Assembly (NCBI GenBank): GCA_029263295.1
Contig: JAJCXT010000092.1
Coordinates: 60,803 to 124,802, forward strand
DNA: 64,000 nucleotides
Direction of reading: 5' to 3'
Source of the DNA: Acidobacteriota bacterium
Lineage (GTDB): Bacteria > Acidobacteriota > UBA890 > WLXD01
This document shows, piece after piece, positions 9,366-18,155 of the stretch. The notes beneath the pieces were generated by a model. It was not told the DNA's origin. It saw only the letters and a program-made list of their open reading frames with translations, and did no database searches. Position 1 is the stretch's first letter. Each line of letters starts with the position of its first letter. The translations under genes were made by a program, and so were the position numbers.

Positions 9366-9605
9366 CTAGGAGATCTCGGCGAGAACCTCGACGAAGCGCG
9401 CCTTCATGCGCGACTCGGCGTCATCGAGGGCGGACTCCTTGTCCTCGAACCATTCCGTGCTGCCGTGCAATCGGTCGACGAGATTCTTCTCGCCGATCTC
9501 GATGTTCAGGTTGCCGCGGAACCAGCCACGATACTTGCCCTGCAGCGGCTCTATCCAACAACGGTACTTGTGGCCTTCGTGCTCACCGGCTCTGCGCATG
9601 CTCAT
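9366..9605 (-). CDS. Small hypothetical protein
   Basis: 79 residues, Trp- and charge-rich, with a predicted alpha/beta make-up: KYRCWIEPLQGKYRGWFRG looks like paired strands, followed by a helix from about residue 52. No membrane segment or signal peptide. GAGGAT lies 7 nt before the ATG. It converges with the permease gene, with only 15 bp between the stops. Not recognised. Confidence 0.6.
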   Translation of the reverse strand: MSMRRAGEHEGHKYRCWIEPLQGKYRGWFRGNLNIEIGEKNLVDRLHGSTEWFEDKESALDDAESRMKARFVEVLAEIS

Positions 9606-9727
9606 TGTGAATCCTCATCAACGATGAACTCGGCAGACTCCACCGCCGAGGGCTCTGGGGAGCAACACGGAGGCTATCGCTTCCTGCCCGCAGTGGCTAA
9701 CCCGTTCGCAGGGTCGCTCGGTTCAGG

Positions 9728-9778
9728 TTACGTCACTGACCAATATGTCACTTGACGACATGTTCAGCCACGACGTAA
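9728..9778. promoter_or_regulatory. Nested concentric dyad upstream of PadR (module 2)
   Basis: Inner repeat ATGTC-N7-GACAT (9745-9761) and outer repeat TTACGTC / GACGTAA (9728-9734 / 9772-9778) share the same centre, base 9753. The inner core ATGT-N9-ACAT is one base longer in spacing than the classic PadR box ATGT-N8-ACAT. Two related direct copies, TACGTCACT and TATGTCACT, are also present. Operator role is inferred. Confidence 0.6.
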
Positions 9779-9818
9779 TCTGAGCCGGTTGATCCCACGA
9801 CCCCAGGAGCACTCCCGC

Positions 9819-10163
9819 ATGCCCTCGAAGACCGACGCCCTGTCGCCAACGACCTTCCAGATTCTCCTAAGCCTGGTTCGATCGCCGCTTCACGGATATG
9901 GCATCAAACTCGATATCGAGGAACGTACCGCGGGGGCTATCTCGCTCGGATCGGGCACGCTCTACCAGGCCCTGGCCCGCCTCGAGTCGCAGCAGCTGGT
10001 CGGAACCGCGCCAGCGCCCGCCAACCGGCACGATGCCCGCCGTGGCCGCATATACGAACTGTCGCCTGCCGGGCGGACCGCGGTGCAGCACGAACTCGCA
10101 CTGATGCAGCGCACCGTCGCGAGTGACGCGGCGCAACTCGCCCTTTCCGGGAGCGACAGCTAG
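9819..10163 (+). CDS. PadR-family transcriptional regulator (module 2)
   Basis: 114 residues from ATG 9819, which has AGGAG about 10 nt upstream; a TTG at 9789 gives a longer, less likely form. PadR motifs: SPTTFQILLSLVRSPLHGYGI, then GTLYQALARLESQQLV and the wing GRIYELSPAGR. The terminal TAG shares one base with the GTG of the permease gene. The upstream concentric palindrome is its likely site. Confidence 0.93.
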   Translation: MPSKTDALSPTTFQILLSLVRSPLHGYGIKLDIEERTAGAISLGSGTLYQALARLESQQLVGTAPAPANRHDARRGRIYELSPAGRTAVQHELALMQRTVASDAAQLALSGSDS

Positions 10164-12838
10164 TGCTTCCCGCGGGGGTGCAGGAGCGCATGTTCCGGAT
10201 TCTGATCCGGGCGTATCCGACCTGGTTCCGTCGTCGCTACGAGGACGAGCTCCTGATCTTCTTCCACACGGAGCGCTCCCGCCCTCAGCACCAGGGTCTC
10301 GGCGGCACGCTGCGATTCTGGCGCCACACGCTGAATGATGTTCTCTCGGCCACCTTCCGCCACCGGCAGCCTCCGATCCCCTCGGTAACACCCATGCTAA
10401 TCAAGGAATTCCCCCGCCACGTACTGCTCGCATCGCGCGGGATCCGCCGGCAGCCCGGTTTCGCCGCTGTCGTGATTCTCAGCCTGGCGATCGGAATGAG
10501 CGCCGCGCTGGTGGTCTTCGCTCTGGTAGACGCGGCTATTCTCGAGGCACTGCCCTTCGAGGAGGGCGACGGCATCGTGTTCATCCAGGGCACGCTGCGC
10601 GACGACAGGCTCAACGTGCGGTCAGCGTCGTTTCCAGAGATTCAGGAGTGGCGTCGCGCTTCGAGTTCATTCGAGTCGATGGCGGCGCTATCAGGCGTGG
10701 CGTTCAACGTCGTGACCGACGAGGCCGTCGAGCGCGTGCTCGGTGAAATCGTCGGCCCCGACTACTTCGCGCTGCGTCGAGCTCAGCCCCTCCTGGGACG
10801 ACTGCTCGGCGAAGAGGATCACACCGCACCTGGCGAAGACCGTGTGGCGCTGATCCGCGAAACACTCTGGGAAAGGCGATTCGAGCGCCGCACCGACCTG
10901 ATCGGCGAGGTAATCCGTCTCAACGACACCGCAGTTACGGTGGTCGGCATCCTTCCAGCGGACTTCGTGGGCATGCAGATCGGAGCCGAGGCATGGATCC
11001 CCATCACCATGGCGGAAATCGTGGGGCGTGCGGCGGAAGACTATGGCAATCGCTGGTTGACCGCCGTCGCCCGACTGCGCGACGGCGTTTCGCCGACTTC
11101 GGCGCAGAGTGAGATCGACGCGATTTCGCTGGCGTTGGCACTCGAACGTCCCGACAGCAACGACAATCGCACCGGGACACTGATCGGGGCGCGCGACTCG
11201 TATCTCGATGGCAGTCGCGACCTCCTCATGCTCCTGCTAGTCGCGGCGGTCATGCTGCTGCTCATCGCGGCCGCCAACGTTGCCGGACTTCTGATCGTGA
11301 GAGCTGAATCCCGGCGCCCGGAACAGGCTCTGTGCCTCGCTCTCGGCGCTGCGCGCGGAAGCCTCGCGATGCGCGTGTTCACCGAATCGCTCGTCCTGAC
11401 CATCCTGGGCACGGCGCTGGGTTGGGGGGTGGCGCAGGCGCTCCTGTCCTCGCTGCTGGCCAGTCTGCCAGCGGGCGCCCTGCCATCATTCGTCGTGCCG
11501 CGGCTCGATGTCACCAGCCTGCTCTTCGCGGGGCTACTGATCATCGTCACCACCTCGATCGCCGCACTGATCCCGGCGCTGTGGAGTTCGCGTGGCGACC
11601 TCACCGCCTCGTTGCGGACGTCGCGCACAGGCTCGCCCGAGGCCGGCCGGCGACGACTTTCGCCGCAGCGAGTGTTTGTTGTTGCCGAGGTCGCTATCGC
11701 GCTCGTGCTGCTCGTGGGCACGGGACTCATGGCCAGAACGTTCGCCATGAAGCTCGGAGTGGAGCCAGGCTTCGACCCCAGTGGGGTGCAGGCCTTCCGC
11801 TTGCGGGTCCCGGTAGCGAACTACCAAGACGCGGCGGCTATGGCGCAGTTCACCGAGACGGTTCGCGAGCGACTGCGAGCGATCCCGGGGGTAACGGACG
11901 CCACCTATGGCTCTGATCTACCGCTACGCGGCGCCTCCAGCGCCAGCTACATCGCCCGCGCCGGCATGGCCGACGATCCCATCCGCTACTACCGACATCG
12001 CGTCGCGCCCGGTTTCTCCGAGGCGATGGGGATCGAGGTGCTGCAGGGTCGCGGCTTCGACCAGGACGACGTGGCAGGCGCCCCGAACGTGGTCTTGATC
12101 AGTCGCGAGCTTGCCGACCGGGCGTTCGCTGGAGAGGACGCCATTGGTCAGGAGATGATCCGCGCGCCGGGCATTGGCGATATTCCCGTAACCATCGTCG
12201 GCGTCGTCGACACGGTGCGATGGCGTGATCTGACAACGGATTTGATCGCTGGCGGCGACGATCCGGAAGTCTACTTCCCGTTCGCTCAATACACGACGCA
12301 GGTGGTGGAGTTCGCGATGCGGACGCAACCAGGGATTACCCAGACGCTCCCGGCTATCCGGGACGCGGTACGCCACGTAGATGCAGAAGCTGCTGCATAT
12401 CAACTAGCCTCGCTGGACGAGCAACTGGACCAGCAGACCGCTGGCGATCGCCTGACGTTCTCCATACTCGCGACCTTCGGTGGCGCCGCTCTCCTACTTG
12501 CCGGCGTCGGCGTATACGGCACCCTTGCCCACGCGGTGCGCCGGCGCCGGCGTGAGATCGCCATCCGCATGGCGGTCGGGGCCCCGGCGACGCGAGTGAA
12601 GACGGGCGTCATGCGCGAAGGACTGGCGCTGGCCGCGGCCGGTGCGCTCGTCGGTCTCGTCGCCGCGCTGGTCCTGACGCGAGTGCTGTCGGGTTTCCTG
12701 TTCGGCGTCTCCGCTCTGGACCCACTGACCTACGCGAGCGTCGTGGTCGTCTTGGCATGCGTGGCAGTCGCAGCCACCTGGTTGCCTGCCGTCCGCGCTA
12801 CGCGAATCGACCCGCAGGAGGCTCTGCGTTCTGAATAG
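10163..12838 (+). CDS. ADOP-type orphan ABC permease (module 2)
   Basis: 891 residues from a GTG that overlaps the PadR stop by one base. The N-terminal 70 residues form a prefix domain of the 'AYPxWFRRRYEDEL' type, with a later RFWRHTLNDVLSA helix. The core starts near M78 and has its first membrane helix at about 100-122. It then shows the usual order: MacB-like periplasmic domain, FtsX helices at about 350-475, second anchor (VFVVAEVAIALVLLVGTGL), second periplasmic domain, FtsX helices, and the terminal IDPQEALRSE. Substrate unknown; no ATPase partner is nearby. Confidence 0.92.
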   Translation: MLPAGVQERMFRILIRAYPTWFRRRYEDELLIFFHTERSRPQHQGLGGTLRFWRHTLNDVLSATFRHRQPPIPSVTPMLIKEFPRHVLLASRGIRRQPGFAAVVILSLAIGMSAALVVFALVDAAILEALPFEEGDGIVFIQGTLRDDRLNVRSASFPEIQEWRRASSSFESMAALSGVAFNVVTDEAVERVLGEIVGPDYFALRRAQPLLGRLLGEEDHTAPGEDRVALIRETLWERRFERRTDLIGEVIRLNDTAVTVVGILPADFVGMQIGAEAWIPITMAEIVGRAAEDYGNRWLTAVARLRDGVSPTSAQSEIDAISLALALERPDSNDNRTGTLIGARDSYLDGSRDLLMLLLVAAVMLLLIAAANVAGLLIVRAESRRPEQALCLALGAARGSLAMRVFTESLVLTILGTALGWGVAQALLSSLLASLPAGALPSFVVPRLDVTSLLFAGLLIIVTTSIAALIPALWSSRGDLTASLRTSRTGSPEAGRRRLSPQRVFVVAEVAIALVLLVGTGLMARTFAMKLGVEPGFDPSGVQAFRLRVPVANYQDAAAMAQFTETVRERLRAIPGVTDATYGSDLPLRGASSASYIARAGMADDPIRYYRHRVAPGFSEAMGIEVLQGRGFDQDDVAGAPNVVLISRELADRAFAGEDAIGQEMIRAPGIGDIPVTIVGVVDTVRWRDLTTDLIAGGDDPEVYFPFAQYTTQVVEFAMRTQPGITQTLPAIRDAVRHVDAEAAAYQLASLDEQLDQQTAGDRLTFSILATFGGAALLLAGVGVYGTLAHAVRRRRREIAIRMAVGAPATRVKTGVMREGLALAAAGALVGLVAALVLTRVLSGFLFGVSALDPLTYASVVVVLACVAVAATWLPAVRATRIDPQEALRSE

Positions 12839-12859
12839 CGCCCGGCGCATCCGGGGCGC
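12838..12859 (+). terminator. GC-rich hairpin after module 2
   Basis: GCGCCCGG and CCGGGGCGC can pair with one bulged base around a CGCAT loop, directly after the permease stop. There is no T-run, so this may be a weak or factor-assisted terminator. Confidence 0.4.
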
Positions 12860-12987
12860 CAACAAGTCTGATCCCCCGAGCGGCCGATTCTCGGCTCGGG
12901 CCGACGAGAGCGCCCAAGAAAGTGCACTTCGGGGAAATTCATTTGCGTAACTGTGCGTCACGGTGTGCGATGCTGACCTATAGTGAC

Positions 12988-13017
12988 TTGACTTCTGGGT
13001 TCGATTTATCCTATAAT
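12988..13017 (+). promoter_or_regulatory. Consensus-like sigma-70 promoter in the 476-bp gap 12839-13314
   Basis: TTGACT (12988-12993), an 18-bp spacer and TATAAT (13012-13017). This is the best match to the housekeeping consensus that I noticed in the window, in a local AT-rich patch. It points toward the S9 peptidase gene but lies about 300 bp before its start. A GC-rich stretch followed by seven T's (13066-13072) comes about 45 bp after the expected transcription start. The rest of the gap holds no convincing gene: short frames there have shadow-like composition. Confidence 0.55.
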
Positions 13018-13314
13018 TCTTGAATTCGTTGGTTGGAGACCTCGGACGCACTCGCGGACGGGGTATTTTTTTGCCTGAATTCCGCCTCGACTTCGCCCCG
13101 TCTTCGTTCCTGGACCTGCTCGGGGCCCGCCCGCGACGACCCTCTGGCAAGTACGTTCGCTTGTCGCTGCGGCGGCTCACCCGCTCCTGCCCGTTGGTTG
13201 TCCGAGGCTCCCTGCGAACCGGTGTAACGTAGGCGAAGAGCGTGTCGCGCTCGCGCAAAGTGGCATGCGGACGCTCGTCTCCGAACCTGATCAGCAACGT
13301 CCAGGGAGTTCCCC

Positions 13315-15669
13315 ATGCAGTCGCGCGGAAACCGATTCCTGCTCTTGATCCTGACTGTGCTGGTGGGCTCGGCCGCGCTGGTGGTGCCGGCAAGCGGTCA
13401 ACAGAGCAGTGGCAAGCAGGTGCTGACGGCGTCCGACTATGCCCACGCGGAGAAGTTCCTCAGCCGCACCACAAACGGCCTCGTGTACCGCTCAGGCGTA
13501 CGCCCCAACTGGCTGCCTGACGAGCGCTTCTGGTATCGGGTGCCAACCGCTGATGGCAGTGAATTCGTGCTCGTTAACCCGACGACGGGTACGCGTGCGG
13601 CAGCGTTCGATCATGGGCGCCTGGCAGTAGCTCTGTCGGAGGCGACCGGCGAAGACCACGACGGTACGGCGCTGCCGTTCAGCGGTCTCGAGTTCGCCTA
13701 CGACGGCGGCACGATCTTCGTGACCTCCGGCGGGCGCGACTGGGCCTGCAGCATCGGCAACTACCGCTGCTCGCCCGACCGCCGACCCGCGGACACTGGC
13801 CCCACGCGCGTCGAGGTCGCCTCACCGGACGGCAACCAGATCGCGTTTATCCGCGACCACAACCTGTGGGTGCGCGAGGTCTCGAGCGGCGAAGAGCGCC
13901 AGACGACCCGCGACGGAATCCTCGACTACGCCTACGCGACCGACAACGCCGGCTGGAAGGCGAGCGACCGACCGATCGTCAAGTGGTCGCCGGACTCCAA
14001 GCGAATCTACACGTTCCAGCAGGACCAGCGCGGCGTCGGCGAGATGTTCCTGACCGACACCCGCGTGGGCCACCCCAACCTGAAGGCGTGGAAGTACCCG
14101 CTCCCCGGCGACTCGATCATCACCATGGTCGAGCGCGTGGTAATCGACATCGATCATGGCGCCGTCATACGGCTGCAGATGCAGCCCGACCAGCACCGTT
14201 CGACGACGTGCGATGACATCGCGTGCGGGCGCAGTTGGGATGACGTGCAGTGGAGCCCGGACTCGTCGGAGGTCGCGTTCGTCTCGACCTCGCGGGACCA
14301 TCGGGAGACCTACCTGCGTCTCGCCAACGCGGAGACCGGCGCCGTACGAACGGTGCTGCACGAGAGCGTCGCCACTTTCTTCGAAGCCGGTACCGGCGGC
14401 GTCAACTGGCGCTACCTACCCAACAGCAACGAGGTCATCTGGTTCTCGCAGCGCGACGACTGGGGTCACCTGTACCTGTACGACCTCGAAAGCGGCGAAC
14501 TGAAGCATCAGATCACCAGCGGCGAAGGCAACGTCGCGCGGCTACTTCGAGTCGACGAAGAAAACCGGCTGCTGTACTTCACCGGGGTCGGCTTTGAGGC
14601 GGATCGCGATCCGTACTTTCAGCACCTGTATCGAATCGGCTTCGACGGCACCGGCATGACCCTGCTGTCGCCCGAAGACGCTAACCATTCGATTACCGCG
14701 TCGCCATCCGGCGAGTGGTTCGTAGACAGCTACTCCACTCCTGCGACGCCGCCAGTAGCGGTACTGCGAGGGACGGACGGCGCGGAGGTGGTACGGCTCG
14801 AAGAGGCCGATATCTCCGACCTGTTGGCCAGCGGGTGGCAACCGCCGGTTCCGTTCACCGTGAAAGGTCGCGACGGCACGACTGATCTGTACGGTCTGAT
14901 GTTCCAGCCGACGCACCTGGACGTGAACAAGAAGTACCCGATCATCAACAGCATTTATCCGGGCCCTCAGGCCGGCAGCGTCGGCGGCCGCAGCTTCTCG
15001 GCGGCGAGGGGCGACGCTCAGGCGATCGCGGAGCTCGGGTTCATCGTCATCAAACTCGACGGCATGGGCACGCCATGGCGCTCCAAGTCGTTCCACGAGA
15101 CCTACTACGCCGACATGGGCGACAACACCCTGCCGGACCAGGTCACCGGGATGCGGCAGCTAGCCGAACGCCATCCATGGATCGATATCGATCGGGCGGG
15201 GATCTGGGGGCATTCCGGCGGAGGCTATGCCACCACTGGGGCGATGTTCCACTACCCCGACTTCTTCAAGGTCGGCGTGTCGCAGGCGGGCAACCACGAC
15301 AATCGCGTGTACGAGGACGACTGGGGCGAGAAGTGGCAGGGCCTGCTGGTACGCGATCCGGACCGCGGCACCAACTACGACAGCCAGGCCAACCAGAACT
15401 TCGCCGCCAACCTGAAGGGCAAACTGCTGCTCGCCCACGGCACGATGGACGACAACGTGCCGTTCTACAGCACGCTCCTGGTCGTGGACGCCCTGATCGC
15501 GGCGAACAAGGACTTCGACCTGGTCCTGCTACCGAACCGCACCCACGGATTCGGCAACGAGCCGTACATGATGCGGCGACGCTGGGACTACTTCGTCGAG
15601 CATCTACTCGGCGCCGAGCCGCCTGACGACTACGAGTTCGCCCAGCCGGCCTCGCGCAGGCCGCGCTAA
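13315..15669 (+). CDS. Exported S9 family peptidase (dipeptidyl peptidase IV type)
   Basis: 784 residues. A signal peptide (residues 1-28, ending ...VVPASGQ) is followed by a DPP-IV-type beta-propeller at about 80-500 and a C-terminal alpha/beta hydrolase domain. The catalytic triad can be placed: S634 in GHSGGG, D712 in HGTMDDNVP, H744 in NRTHGFG. It should release dipeptides from N-termini outside the cytoplasm and feed peptide use. It stands alone between module 2 and a convergent yajQ. A strong promoter-like sequence lies about 300 bp upstream. Confidence 0.95.
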   Translation: MQSRGNRFLLLILTVLVGSAALVVPASGQQSSGKQVLTASDYAHAEKFLSRTTNGLVYRSGVRPNWLPDERFWYRVPTADGSEFVLVNPTTGTRAAAFDHGRLAVALSEATGEDHDGTALPFSGLEFAYDGGTIFVTSGGRDWACSIGNYRCSPDRRPADTGPTRVEVASPDGNQIAFIRDHNLWVREVSSGEERQTTRDGILDYAYATDNAGWKASDRPIVKWSPDSKRIYTFQQDQRGVGEMFLTDTRVGHPNLKAWKYPLPGDSIITMVERVVIDIDHGAVIRLQMQPDQHRSTTCDDIACGRSWDDVQWSPDSSEVAFVSTSRDHRETYLRLANAETGAVRTVLHESVATFFEAGTGGVNWRYLPNSNEVIWFSQRDDWGHLYLYDLESGELKHQITSGEGNVARLLRVDEENRLLYFTGVGFEADRDPYFQHLYRIGFDGTGMTLLSPEDANHSITASPSGEWFVDSYSTPATPPVAVLRGTDGAEVVRLEEADISDLLASGWQPPVPFTVKGRDGTTDLYGLMFQPTHLDVNKKYPIINSIYPGPQAGSVGGRSFSAARGDAQAIAELGFIVIKLDGMGTPWRSKSFHETYYADMGDNTLPDQVTGMRQLAERHPWIDIDRAGIWGHSGGGYATTGAMFHYPDFFKVGVSQAGNHDNRVYEDDWGEKWQGLLVRDPDRGTNYDSQANQNFAANLKGKLLLAHGTMDDNVPFYSTLLVVDALIAANKDFDLVLLPNRTHGFGNEPYMMRRRWDYFVEHLLGAEPPDDYEFAQPASRRPR

Positions 15670-15683
15670 CCGAACCATCGCGC

Positions 15684-15696
15684 CCGGATTGTCCGG
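15684..15696. terminator. Small hairpin between convergent genes
   Basis: CCGGA-TTG-TCCGG, a 5-bp stem in the 39-bp gap between the convergent S9 peptidase and yajQ genes. It is short and lacks a T-run, so only a weak candidate. Confidence 0.3.
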
Positions 15697-15708
15697 AGCC
15701 AACGCAGT

Positions 15709-16209
15709 TTAGCGATAGTTCGTGAACTGCATGTCGATCTTGAAGTCGTGCCCTTTGAGGGCAGCGATCGCTTCCTGCAGCGCATCGCGATCCCGGCCCG
15801 AGACTCGCAACTGCTCGCCCTGAATCGCCACCTGGACCTTCTTCAGCATCAGGTCCTTGACGAACTTGACGATCTCGCGCGCCTTCTCGATGGGGATTCC
15901 CATCTGCAACGTGATGCGCTGACGCACCGTGTCCTTGGTGGCCTTCTCGATATCGCCGTACTCGAGCGCCTGCAGCCCCACCTTGCGCTTGGCGAGCCTC
16001 TGCACAAGCACACCGGTGAGGCTCTGCAGCGTCAGTTCGCTGGCCGTGGACAAGGTGAGCACGCGATCGCCTTTGTCGAACTCGATGCGTGAGTTGGTGC
16101 CCTTGAAGTCGAAGCGTTGCGACACTTCCTTCATGGCCTGATTGACCGCGTTGTCGACCTCAGCAAGGTCGACCTCGGAAACGACATCGAAGCTGTTATC
16201 TTTTGCCAT
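15709..16209 (-). CDS. yajQ: YajQ family nucleotide-binding protein
   Basis: 166 residues, the usual family length. The start MAKDNSFDVVSEVDL matches the family; a longer frame to 16362 is not supported. Conserved segments include QRFDFKGT near the N-terminus and the C-terminal GHDFKIDMQFTNYR. YajQ proteins have two RNP-like domains and some bind cyclic di-GMP; others are reported to bind nucleic acid or tRNA. Its 142-bp upstream gap is shared with the divergent methyltransferase gene. Confidence 0.95.
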   Translation of the reverse strand: MAKDNSFDVVSEVDLAEVDNAVNQAMKEVSQRFDFKGTNSRIEFDKGDRVLTLSTASELTLQSLTGVLVQRLAKRKVGLQALEYGDIEKATKDTVRQRITLQMGIPIEKAREIVKFVKDLMLKKVQVAIQGEQLRVSGRDRDALQEAIAALKGHDFKIDMQFTNYR

Positions 16210-16351
16210 GCGCGCACGATACGTCATGCGTCGCCAGAAGTCGTGCGCCCCTGCCAGGGATCCACATCCCCCTGGAACCAGGTTGCCGCCTGCGGCAAAA
16301 GAAGCGTCGACACCATCTGATCCCTTTCCATTGTCCGCGAGGCCCCGCGCC

Positions 16352-17155
16352 ATGAGTGTCATCGACGTTGAAAACGCTGTGCGGGGGCGCTATGCCGAAG
16401 GCGCCCAGGCCCGCGTCTCGGATCTCTGCTGCCCGACCAAGTACGACGCCAGATATCTCGAAGCGATCCCGCGCGAGGTTCTCGAGCGCGACTATGGCTG
16501 TGGTGACCCCTCCCAGCACCTGCGCGAAGGCGAGACAGTGCTCGACCTCGGCAGCGGCACCGGCAAAATCTGCTTCATCGCCGCACAGGTAGTGGGGCCG
16601 ACTGGCTGGGTGATCGGCGTCGACATGACGCCGGAGATGCTTGAGGTAGCGCGGCGCAACGCGCCCATCGTTGCCGACCGTCTCGGCTTCGCCAACGTGG
16701 TCTTCCGCGAGGGTCGCATCCAGAATCTGGAACCGATCGTCGAGTCGGAGTCTGTCGATGTCGTGGTCTCCAACTGCGTCCTCAATCTAGTCGACACCGC
16801 CTCCCGCGAGCAGCTCTTCTCGGAGCTTCATCGTGTATTGCGCAGCGGCGGCCGGGCCGTGATTTCCGACATCGTGTCCGACAGAGAGGTCCCGCTCGAG
16901 CTGCAGCAGGACGAAGAACTGTGGAGCGGCTGCATCTCTGGCGCCTTCACCGAACCGGGCTTCCTGGACGCGTTCAGGGCAGCCGGTTTCCACAGTGTCC
17001 GGGTACTGGAGCGACAGGCGGAACCATGGCGCACAGTGGAAAAAATCGACTTCCGCTCGGTGACCCTGGAAGCGTTCAAGGACGAGGAAGGGGCGCGCAA
17101 GGCGAACGCCCTCGACGAGGTCGCCAACGACCGCCAACCGGGTACCTGCTGCTGA
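16352..17155 (+). CDS. ArsM-like class I SAM-dependent methyltransferase
   Basis: 267 residues from ATG 16352. The SAM-binding motif I is [13 protein letters not shown], followed by [13 protein letters not shown]. Several positions resemble arsenite methyltransferase: [14 protein letters not shown], and a Cys in WSGCISGAF. There are also VSDLCC and YGCGDPS near the N-terminus and a terminal CC. Arsenite is therefore a possible substrate, but the pairing with a radical-SAM enzyme (stop and start share one base, TGATG) may point to another pathway. No arsenic resistance genes are nearby. Confidence 0.75.
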   Translation: MSVIDVENAVRGRYAEGAQARVSDLCCPTKYDARYLEAIPREVLERDYGCGDPSQHLREGETVLDLGSGTGKICFIAAQVVGPTGWVIGVDMTPEMLEVARRNAPIVADRLGFANVVFREGRIQNLEPIVESESVDVVVSNCVLNLVDTASREQLFSELHRVLRSGGRAVISDIVSDREVPLELQQDEELWSGCISGAFTEPGFLDAFRAAGFHSVRVLERQAEPWRTVEKIDFRSVTLEAFKDEEGARKANALDEVANDRQPGTCC

Positions 17156-18105
17156 TGACTCAGGCCGCACTGGCTACCGCCAAGTTCGAGGACCCGTACG
17201 TCACCGCCACGGGCGAGGCGCGAGCTTCGGTATCGCTCGGCCGGTTGGACACCCTCTGGTTCAACACCGGCACCCTGTGCAACATCGAGTGCGCGAACTG
17301 CTACATCGAGTCGAGCCCGAGCAACGATCGCCTCGCCTATCTCACCGCCGACGAGGTGAGCGCCTACCTCGATGAAATCGACGATCTCGCCCTGGGCGCC
17401 CGCGAAATCGGCTTCACCGGCGGCGAACCGTTCCTGAATCCACAGTTTCTCGACATGCTGGAGGAGTCGCTCGATCGCGGCCACGAGGTCCTCGTGCTCA
17501 CCAACGCGATGCGGCCCATGATGCGACCAGCGGTCCGCGCGCGGCTACTGGAGATCCACGCGAAACATGGCGGAAAGCTGACGCTGCGTGTGAGTCTTGA
17601 CCACTACACGCGGCTGCTGCACGACACCGAACGGGGTTCGGGCTCCTGGCGGGAGGCACTCGATGGCATGCGCTGGCTCACCGCGGAAGGCCTCCGTGTG
17701 ACGGTGGCAGGGCGCAGCTGCTGGGGTCAGAGCATTCCGCTCGCACGAGTCGGCTACGCGCGCCTCTTCGCCGACGAGGGGTTCCCGATCGACGCTCAGA
17801 ACCCGGCTGAACTCGTGATCTTCCCGGAGATGGATGAACACGCTGACGTCCCCGAGATCACGAGCGCCTGCTGGGACATCCTCGACGTGGCTCCCGAGGC
17901 GATGATGTGCGCCAGCAGCCGCATGGTGGTCAAACGCAAGGGCGCCGCAACGCCGGCGATCCTCGCCTGCACCTTGCTGCCCTACGATGCTCAGTTCGAG
18001 GTGGGCAACACCCTGGCTGACGCCACCGACACGGTGCAACTCAACCATCCGCACTGCGCCAAATTCTGCGTCCTCGGCGGCGCGTCGTGCTCCGCTTCCG
18101 ACTAG
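17155..18105 (+). CDS. Radical SAM enzyme partnered with ArsM-like methyltransferase
   Basis: 316 residues. The radical-SAM cluster motif is C-N-I-E-C-A-N-C (CxxxCxxC, about residues 40-47), followed by the GGEPF motif for SAM binding. The C-terminus is Cys-rich (NHPHCAKFCVLGGASC), which could hold an auxiliary cluster or bind substrate, but it is not a classical SPASM arrangement that I can confirm. The start shares one base with the methyltransferase stop, so the two are translationally coupled. The product is unknown; it does not look like the DUF3641-containing ArsS enzyme. Confidence 0.85.
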   Translation: MTQAALATAKFEDPYVTATGEARASVSLGRLDTLWFNTGTLCNIECANCYIESSPSNDRLAYLTADEVSAYLDEIDDLALGAREIGFTGGEPFLNPQFLDMLEESLDRGHEVLVLTNAMRPMMRPAVRARLLEIHAKHGGKLTLRVSLDHYTRLLHDTERGSGSWREALDGMRWLTAEGLRVTVAGRSCWGQSIPLARVGYARLFADEGFPIDAQNPAELVIFPEMDEHADVPEITSACWDILDVAPEAMMCASSRMVVKRKGAATPAILACTLLPYDAQFEVGNTLADATDTVQLNHPHCAKFCVLGGASCSASD

Positions 18106-18116
18106 CGAGTGCCATC

Positions 18117-18138
18117 CGCGAGCTGAACTAGCTCGTCG
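18117..18138. terminator. Bidirectional terminator hairpin
   Basis: CGAGCT-GAACT-AGCTCG, extended by CG/CG with one bulged T, between the convergent radical-SAM and amine-oxidase genes. A pyrimidine-rich stretch (CGTCTCTCTCC) follows on the plus strand. Confidence 0.5.
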
Positions 18139-18155
18139 CGTCTCTCTCCGGGCAG

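Noticed and set aside
12981..13020. GGTTCGATTTATCC resembling a tRNA T-arm
   Set aside because: No matching acceptor, D or anticodon arms upstream.
13020..13232. A 70-codon frame after the strong promoter at 12988
   Set aside because: TTG start without ribosome site, Arg-rich low-quality composition; no support as a protein.
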